From: Chloroflexota bacterium
GTDB taxonomy: Bacteria; Chloroflexota; UBA6077; FW602-bin22; JACQUS01
Assembly: GCA_016210125.1 (NCBI GenBank)
Contig: JACQUS010000151.1
Coordinates: 1 to 18,747 of the forward strand
Direction of reading: 5' to 3'
Length of the DNA: 18,747 bases
The notes below the pieces were generated by a model. The model searched no databases. It saw nothing but the letters and a program-made list of their open reading frames with translations, and was not told the DNA's origin. Position 1 is the first letter of the stretch. Each line of letters starts with the position of its first letter. Positions 15,001-18,747 of the stretch are shown here, one piece after another. Both the position numbers and the translations under genes were made by a program.

Positions 15001-15242
15001 CTGATGTAGTCAATATTGGCCAGCCCGGCCACGGCATCCTCGAGGGGCTTGGTGACCAGGCGCTCGATGTCGTCCGGCGCCGCGCCCGGGTAGCTGGTGA
15101 TGACCGTCACGGCAGGCGAGACGACGCGCGGGAATAGCTCGGCGTTGAGCCGCGTCGACGAGACCAGGCCGAGGACGACCATGGCCAGAATGACCATGAG
15201 CATGAAGACCGGGCGCACCAGCGCCAAGCGTGTCAGGCCCAC
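12039..15242 (-). CDS. RND-family multidrug efflux permease (AcrB/MdtC-like)
   Basis: A 1067-residue inner-membrane proton-driven efflux pump of the hydrophobe/amphiphile RND family. It has an N-terminal membrane helix (residues 10-28), the first large exported loop, the helix cluster with the proton-relay pair in LVDDSIVVLENI (D399, D400), the second large loop, and the C-terminal helix cluster with GKNGILLVDY (K941, matching the AcrB relay lysine). Length is typical (1020-1070). The start is GTG at 15242 with a GGGGG ribosome site that overlaps the upstream TetR stop; the gap is 9 nt, so regulator and pump are one operon. No periplasmic adaptor or outer-membrane channel gene is in the window, which would fit a host with an unusual or single-membrane envelope, or partners elsewhere. 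The substrate is unknown. Confidence 0.95.
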   Translation of the reverse strand: MGLTRLALVRPVFMLMVILAMVVLGLVSSTRLNAELFPRVVSPAVTVITSYPGAAPDDIERLVTKPLEDAVAGLANIDYISSSSAEGRSIVQVVFTDQANQDIVAVDVERRVSAVRAQLPPEVEAPTVLKIDPAQQPVLWLGLSGPLPPTDLYRLAKDKIKPRLETVSGVGAVDLFGGREREIQVRVDPAKLQAYGLSFEQVGTALARENQSLPAGIVEQGTQQTSVRLSGLFQNVEDVRALPLAGGPQGTVYLRNVAEVVDTAKRETMRTRVNGEPAVVLTVTKQADANEIRAVDGVRAALAQVQPTLPAGVRLEVVSDASRFTRSSLASVQRTLFQAILLTALVLLVFLHTLRGTVIVLFAIPTSLITTLMFMFFAGFSLNIMSMLGLVLAVAVLVDDSIVVLENIVRHLKLGKMPFTAALDGRSEIGLAAIALTMVDVVIFLPVAFLSGITGQFFRQFGLVLAASVLASLFISFTLTPLLASRWLTAASAEAHGGLTGRFAQPFERGFGRLRAGYLRVLGWVLDHRWLPPAVGFALLSASIGLVPLGLIKGEFIPQTDSSFFLATVELPPGSSLEATDRATRQVEAVLFAVPEVTYVLAVAGQQVTGGGVGVMALPVSSARFARFTIVLVEPRARKRDVWAIVEELSARAKQIPGITLRSTVSGGGPPGQPILVLLSGEDRRVLEPLAAQVEQTVAAIPGVRDISNSASVGSPETRLIADRARLADAGLTAQQVGGALRTAIEGTVVTKLRPEGQDEVDIRVLAAEATRSDLQALEALPLTAVRDGRPMVVRLGQVAEVRQVAGPATLERRDRAPVVTIGAGLAAGKTLNDVSRPLAAKLDELKVRGAVPPGYNVRLGGQTEEQARAFGNLLTTLGLSVVLIYMLLAALYESFILPFATMFALPLAIVGALVGLASTGNTLSMISLIGIVVLMALVGKNGILLVDYTNTLRGRGLDRREALLEAGATRLRPILMTSAALIAALFPLAARLEEGSEIWSGIGVVLIGGMTSSTLLSLVVVPCMYTYFDDLQRGLRRLIGWRPGRRAQRRADVEHREPAGVGRRAP

Positions 15243-15251
15243 GGTCGCCCC

Positions 15252-15935
15252 CTAGCTCAGCCCGGCCGTCTTGGCGATGGTGGCGCCCGCCTCACCCTCT
15301 CGACTCCCCCTCTCCGCACGCAGAAAGGTAGACGGGGGCTGAGGTAAGCGCCGCACGCCGTCGAGGAACAGACGCACGACGCTCTCGCCGGCCGTGGCCG
15401 AGTCAAGCGCGTCGCCACGCTGGCCACGCACCACCCCGGCAGCGCAGCTCAGCGCAAACATCGCCTGCACGACGACCGGCGCGGCGAGACCCGGGTGGAT
15501 GGCCCCGGCGGCCTGGCCCTCCGCGACCAGCGCTGCGAGCCGCGTGACGACGCGCTCGTAGCGCTCGCGGCACGCCGGCCGGTCGAGCACCAGCGCGCGG
15601 ATCGCCCCGGCGTTGGTGTCCAGCTCCGGGCCGATGCCGCGCGTGTGCACCGTGACCATCAGGCCCAGGGCCGCCGCCAGCCGCTCGACGGGCGCGGCCC
15701 CGTCCGCCGGGCTGTCGAGCAGCGCCAGCAGCCGGTCCAGGTGCTCCACGATCAGCCGCCCGACGAGGTCATCCTTCGACGGGAAATGCTGGTACAGCGT
15801 GGCCTTGGAGATGCCGACGGTCTCGGCCACCTGCTCCATCGAGGTGTCGTGGTAGCCCTTGCTTGCCAGGAGCTGCCGCGCGACGCTGACGATCTCCTGC
15901 TCGCGCGCCAGGCGCTGGCGCTCGTGGAAGCGCAC
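15252..15935 (-). CDS. TetR/AcrR-family transcriptional regulator
   Basis: A one-component repressor. Residues 10-57 form the DNA-binding domain with the HTH segment TSMEQVAETVGISKATLYQH (31-50) followed by FPSKDDL. The ligand domain follows to about 197. I chose GTG 15935 (227 aa) because AAGGAGA lies 8 nt upstream; ATG 15977 (241 aa) has no ribosome site, and longer versions run through repeat-like sequence. It precedes the RND pump by 9 nt and probably represses its own operon. The last 30 residues (LPQPPSTFLRAERGSREGEA and on) lie outside the TetR fold and are mostly encoded by a palindromic repeat (15290-15344) that is read in frame. TetR assignment is firm; the ligand is unknown. Confidence 0.9.
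   Translation of the reverse strand: MRFHERQRLAREQEIVSVARQLLASKGYHDTSMEQVAETVGISKATLYQHFPSKDDLVGRLIVEHLDRLLALLDSPADGAAPVERLAAALGLMVTVHTRGIGPELDTNAGAIRALVLDRPACRERYERVVTRLAALVAEGQAAGAIHPGLAAPVVVQAMFALSCAAGVVRGQRGDALDSATAGESVVRLFLDGVRRLPQPPSTFLRAERGSREGEAGATIAKTAGLS
15290..15344. repeat. Palindromic intergenic-type repeat inside the TetR 3' end
   Basis: The segment starts CCTCACCC and ends GGGGGCTGAGG, imperfect inverted ends, with CTCTCCGCACGCAG in the middle. It resembles the element starting at 17702 (CCTCACC, CTCGCTCC, CCCCGCACGGAG) and the start of the block at 5805. It encodes most of the extra C-terminal tail of the TetR protein, suggesting insertion into the end of the gene while keeping it open. 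Confidence 0.5.
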
Positions 15936-15971
15936 GCGACATCTCTCCTTCTGCGCCAACCAAACGCGCGC

Positions 15972-16002
15972 GTTCATAAGCGAACACACCAGTTTAATTG
16001 TA
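15972..16002 (-). promoter_or_regulatory. Likely promoter and possible operator of the tetR-RND operon
   Basis: On the minus strand TACAAT (16002-15997) is a 5-of-6 -10 box in an AT-rich island, about 62 nt before the GTG at 15935. No clear -35 is seen. Just downstream, GTTC-N6-GAAC (15972-15985) is a short perfect dyad placed where a TetR operator could block transcription. This is the only obvious dyad in the leader; the assignment is tentative. Confidence 0.35.
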
Positions 16003-16180
16003 CCCGGGCCGACACCTCGCTGCACGCCCATCGTTCGGCGGAGACCTGGTCCGGACCTTCGGCGGGGGCGCCCGGCCCCTCGGCCCGTTCCCGACGCGGG
16101 GAGCGGGAGATGCGGGGACGCGGAGAGAGGAAGACGGGCGATCGCCGGCTCTGCCCCGCGGCGCGGGGCCACCGGCGCCC

Positions 16181-16200
16181 GCGGGTACAGCGGGTACAAT
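16181..16200 (+). promoter_or_regulatory. Candidate htpX-pspAB promoter on a 9-bp tandem repeat
   Basis: GCGGGTACA is repeated head to tail at 16181-16189 and 16190-16198. The second copy runs into a -10-like TACAAT (16195-16200). No good -35 is present 17 nt upstream. The start would fall near 16207, about 30 nt before the htpX ATG. Confidence 0.35.
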
Positions 16201-16237
16201 GGTCTTAGGCGGCGACGACGCGCCGCGAGGAGCGAGC

Positions 16238-17131
16238 ATGCGTCGGCCGTGGTATGGCCACGACACCGGGCTGGCACTGCGCATGGCCCTGGTCATGCTC
16301 CTCCTGGCAGCGCTCTACCTGGCCTTCGTCCTCGTCCTCTGGGCCTCCGGCGTCGACACATCGCTCGTCGTCGCCCTGGCCGCTGCGATGCTCGGCGTGC
16401 AGTATTTCTTCTCCGACCGCCTGGCGCTGTGGACCATGGGCGCGCGCGAGGTGCGCCCGGCCGAGGCCCCGGAGCTGCACGCCCTCGTCGAGCGCCTGGC
16501 GCAGAGCGCCGATCTGCCGAAGCCGCGGCTGGCCATCGCGCCGACCGCCGTGCCCAACGCCTTCGCCACCGGCCGCGGCCCCGGCAGCGCCGTCGTCGCC
16601 GTCACCAGCGGCCTGCTCCAGACGCTCGACGGCCCGGAGCTGGAGAGCGTCCTGGCCCACGAGCTGGCGCACGTCAAGAACCGCGACGTCGCGGTCATGA
16701 CGCTGGCCAGCTTCTTCGCCGTGGTCGCGCAGATGCTGCTGCGCAGCTTCTACTGGCAGAGCCTCGGCACGCGCCGCCGGCGCGACGGCAACGCACTCCT
16801 GCTCATCTACGGCGCCTCGCTCGTCGTCTGGGTGGTGAGCTTTTTCCTCATCCGCGCGCTCTCGCGCTACCGCGAGCTGGCCGCTGACCGCGGCGCGGCC
16901 ATCCTGACCGGCGCGCCGTCGCAGCTTGCTGCGGCGCTGCTCAAGATCAGCGGCGGTATGCAGCGCATCCCCGCGCGCGACCTGCGCGAAGTCGAGGCGC
17001 TGAACGCCTTCTTCATCGTCCCGGCGCTGACGGGCAGCGGCTTCCTGGAGCTTTTCTCGACCCACCCATCGCTGGAGCGCCGCCTTGAGCAGCTCGCGCG
17101 GCTTCAGGAGGAGATGGAGCGGCCGCGATGA
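16238..17131 (+). CDS. htpX: Membrane zinc metalloprotease HtpX (M48 family)
   Basis: A 297-residue integral-membrane protease, the normal HtpX length, which degrades damaged membrane proteins under envelope stress. Two N-terminal membrane helices (about 14-31 and 35-53) precede the zinc site HELAH (H141, E142, H145) in VLAHELAHVKNRD. Two more hydrophobic helices (about 152-170 and 187-208) follow, and then RELAADRGAAIL supplies the third zinc ligand (E213). The ATG at 16238 has GAGGAG 5 nt upstream; an in-frame extension to 15998 runs through GC-rich repeat-like sequence and is rejected. Its stop overlaps the pspAB start as ATGA. It is transcribed divergently from the tetR-RND operon. Confidence 0.95.
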   Translation: MRRPWYGHDTGLALRMALVMLLLAALYLAFVLVLWASGVDTSLVVALAAAMLGVQYFFSDRLALWTMGAREVRPAEAPELHALVERLAQSADLPKPRLAIAPTAVPNAFATGRGPGSAVVAVTSGLLQTLDGPELESVLAHELAHVKNRDVAVMTLASFFAVVAQMLLRSFYWQSLGTRRRRDGNALLLIYGASLVVWVVSFFLIRALSRYRELAADRGAAILTGAPSQLAAALLKISGGMQRIPARDLREVEALNAFFIVPALTGSGFLELFSTHPSLERRLEQLARLQEEMERPR

Positions 17132-17697
17132 GCTTCTGGGACACGCTGCTCGGTCGCACGAAGCTGCCGAAGCCCAAGGGCGAGCGGCTGTTCGCCATGG
17201 CGACGGCGCAGATCACGCTGCAGGCGTCGCTTGGCCTGCGGCCCACTGGGCGCGCCGGCCTCTGCTTCCGGCCGGTCGCTAGCGGGCGATTCGCCTCGGC
17301 CGAGGAGGAGGCGGCCGCCCTGGCACGCATCGGCGGCGAGGCCACCGGCACGCAGGTCGAGACACGCGATGATGCCCATGGCTTCCGCTGGCTCGTGTTC
17401 AGCGACCCCGATTTCGAGGACCTGGTGGCGCACGTGCACGCGGCAAGCCGGGCGCTCATCGAGGCCGGCTTCGGTGAGCAGCTCCTCGCGGCCGTCTTCC
17501 CGTTCGTCGACGAAAGCGGGCAGTCGGTCTTCTGGGTCTTCAGCTACCGGCGCGCCGCGTTCTACCCCTTCGTCCCGGCCGGCGGCCGCCAGCGCGACAA
17601 CGCCTACGAGCTGCGCCTCCAGGCGACTATGCGCCGCGAGCTGCCGCTGGAGGCCGAGCTCGAGCGCTGGTACGCGCTCTGGGACCCACCGCTGTAG
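17128..17697 (+). CDS. pspAB: PspA-associated protein PspAB
   Basis: A 189-residue soluble protein. It begins MSFWDTLLGRTKLPKPKGER and contains ITLQASLGLRPTGRAGLCFR, GFRWLVFSDPDFEDLVAHVH, EAGFGEQLLAAVF, an FYPF block followed by the RDNAYELRLQ segment, and an ending ERWYALWDPPL. This sequence order matches the PspAB family known from actinobacteria and relatives, where the gene accompanies htpX and is linked to the PspA membrane-stress response. Its exact activity is not known. ATG 17128 overlaps the htpX TGA (ATGA), and GGAG lies 8 nt upstream, so translation is coupled. No pspA or pspAA is in the window. Confidence 0.85.
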   Translation: MSFWDTLLGRTKLPKPKGERLFAMATAQITLQASLGLRPTGRAGLCFRPVASGRFASAEEEAAALARIGGEATGTQVETRDDAHGFRWLVFSDPDFEDLVAHVHAASRALIEAGFGEQLLAAVFPFVDESGQSVFWVFSYRRAAFYPFVPAGGRQRDNAYELRLQATMRRELPLEAELERWYALWDPPL

Positions 17698-17701
17698 CCG
17701 A

Positions 17702-17774
17702 CCTCACCTCTCGCTCCGCCTCCCCGCACGGAGACGGGGATGCGGGCGCCGGTGCTCCGCCGGCCTACGGCTCC
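17702..17774. repeat. Intergenic repeat and hairpin between convergent genes
   Basis: The 94-nt gap between the pspAB stop and the stop of the minus-strand gene starts CCTCACC and resembles the element at 15290-15344. It also has short GC arms (GCCGG / CCGGC) that could fold as a shared transcript end. There is no T-tract. Confidence 0.4.
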
Positions 17775-17791
17775 AAACGGTGCGTACCAGC

Positions 17792-18670
17792 CTACCCGAA
17801 CTGCTCCCACCAGACGCGGGCGATGTCCTCGCGCCGCGCGAACCACACGCCGGGGCGGCTGCGCGCGTAGGCGACGAAGGCCTCGACGGCGTTGGCACGG
17901 GCCGGCAGCCCCGACGTGCGTAGGTGCAGGCCGACGGACATCATCTTCGGCGTGCGCGCGGCCTCCTTGTAGAGGCGGTCAAGCGACGCGCTGAGGTAGC
18001 GGGTGAACTGCTCCGGCTCGAGGAACGAGCGCCAATAGCGGAAGTCGTTGTTGTCCAGGGTGTAGGGAATGGTGAGGAACCGCTTGCCCTTTACGTCCAA
18101 GAAGTGCGGCAGGTCCTCGCTGTAGGTCATCGACTCGTAGATGAAGCCGCCCTCCTCGACGGCCATCTCGCGGCACTCGACCGTGGCCCCTCGCGGCAGG
18201 AAGCCGACCGGCCGGCGGCCGGTGGTCCGGCGGATGGCCTCGATGGACTTCAGCATGTCCTCGCGCTGCTGCTCGGGCGGGAGGCGGAAGTAGTCCAGCC
18301 AGAGGTAGCCGTGGCTGCACGGCTCGTGGCCGCGCTCGGTGATCGCCGCAGCAGCCCGCGGGTTGCGCTCCAGCGCCCGGCCGCAGGCGAAGAAGGTCAC
18401 TTTCACGTCGTACTCATCGAAGATGTCCACCAGCCGCCAGAAGCCAACACGGCTGCCGTACTCGAAGTGCGACTCGTTCAGCGTGTTGCGCACGTCGCGC
18501 TCGGCGGCGATGGGCGTCTCGGCGCCGGGCTCGGACTCGAAGTCGCCGTCGGCTACCGAGGGCTCGGCGCCTTCCTCGAAGTTGATGACGACCGAGAGGG
18601 CGAGCCGCGCGCCGTTGGGCCACTCGATCTTTGGTGGGCTGCCGCCGTAGCCGACGAGGTCGCGCTGCAT
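17792..18670 (-). CDS. Polysaccharide-deacetylase-family protein, PuuE (cofactor-free allantoinase)-like
   Basis: A 292-residue cytoplasmic protein of the NodB-fold carbohydrate esterase superfamily. The start RDLVGYGGSPPKIEWPNGAR is PuuE-like, then NFEEGAEPSV (30-39) in place of the metal-binding D-D of true deacetylases. HEPCSHG (H115, H120), DLPHF, IPYTLDNND and PKMMSVGLHLR (H249) follow. All these are shared with the PuuE allantoinase branch, which opens the hydantoin ring of allantoin. Some canonical segments differ (for example GFLPRGATVECRE), so allantoinase activity is not certain. No uricase or allantoate gene adjoins it. ATG 18670 has a perfect AGGAGG 7 nt upstream, part of which can pair with CTCC just before the ATG. 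No promoter is clear in the remaining 77 nt, where I see nothing else. Confidence 0.8.
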   Translation of the reverse strand: MQRDLVGYGGSPPKIEWPNGARLALSVVINFEEGAEPSVADGDFESEPGAETPIAAERDVRNTLNESHFEYGSRVGFWRLVDIFDEYDVKVTFFACGRALERNPRAAAAITERGHEPCSHGYLWLDYFRLPPEQQREDMLKSIEAIRRTTGRRPVGFLPRGATVECREMAVEEGGFIYESMTYSEDLPHFLDVKGKRFLTIPYTLDNNDFRYWRSFLEPEQFTRYLSASLDRLYKEAARTPKMMSVGLHLRTSGLPARANAVEAFVAYARSRPGVWFARREDIARVWWEQFG

Positions 18671-18747
18671 GGAGGAACCTCCTAACGTGCAGATGTGCTT
18701 CGCATCGCCGCGGCCGCGCGATGAGCGGCCCCAGCTCGCTCGTGCTA

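Noticed and set aside
15998..16237. In-frame upstream extension of HtpX by 80 residues
   Set aside because: The segment is GC-repeat-like, and GAGGAG before ATG 16238 gives a protein of standard HtpX length beginning just before the first membrane helix.
15936..16277. Longer N-terminal versions of the TetR protein (up to 341 residues)
   Set aside because: The extra sequence is Pro/Arg-rich, crosses the promoter-like island and has no ribosome site; AAGGAGA before GTG 15935 gives a normal TetR start.

Overview
The window is a high-GC stretch of bacterial chromosome, tightly packed with genes on both strands. The best fit is a flagellated member of the Chloroflexota (Thermomicrobia-like), but this is inference. 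It rests on the gene mix (a DUF5678/retropepsin-type pair, an HtpX-PspAB pair, HyuA/HyuB), the GC-rich palindromic repeats between genes, and a flagellar sigma-28-type promoter. No rRNA, tRNA, CRISPR array, transposase or phage gene is visible.

Layout. (1) 1-3466, minus strand: hyuA then hyuB, an ATP-dependent hydantoinase/oxoprolinase pair, with hyuB running off the left edge. A good sigma-70-like promoter precedes hyuA. (2) 3560-5296, plus strand: an extended -10 promoter, a small DUF5678-type gene, an overlapping retropepsin-like aspartyl protease gene broken by a frameshift, and pyrB (aspartate carbamoyltransferase). (3) 5379-5694: a perfect CRP-type palindrome in front of a 74-residue orphan protein. 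(4) 5695-6089: a gene-free convergent gap full of hairpins. (5) 6090-9722, minus strand: a compact flagellar block read as fliD, a divergent second fliD-like gene, and a FliT/FlgN-type chaperone, with a near-consensus sigma-28 promoter in front of fliD and a weaker one in front of the second gene. (6) 9855-11891, minus: a solitary DNA methyltransferase with a cysteine-rich insert. (7) 12039-15935, minus: a TetR-family regulator followed 9 nt later by an RND efflux pump, without an adaptor or outer-membrane gene. (8) 16238-17697, plus: htpX and pspAB with overlapping stop and start, an envelope-stress pair divergent from the TetR/RND operon. (9) 17792-18670, minus: a PuuE-like polysaccharide-deacetylase-family protein.

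How it hangs together. The right half has an envelope theme: efflux, membrane proteolysis and a Psp-associated protein. The flagellar block looks like a self-contained late-class filament-cap unit. HyuA/HyuB and the PuuE-like protein both act on cyclic or linear amide compounds by family, but they lie 14 kb apart and nothing here links them. No complete new multi-gene system stands out. The most unusual items are the divergent second FliD with its own candidate sigma-28 promoter, the methyltransferase with no visible partner, the broken retropepsin of the DUF5678 cassette, and a TetR gene whose last 30 codons are supplied largely by an invading palindromic repeat.
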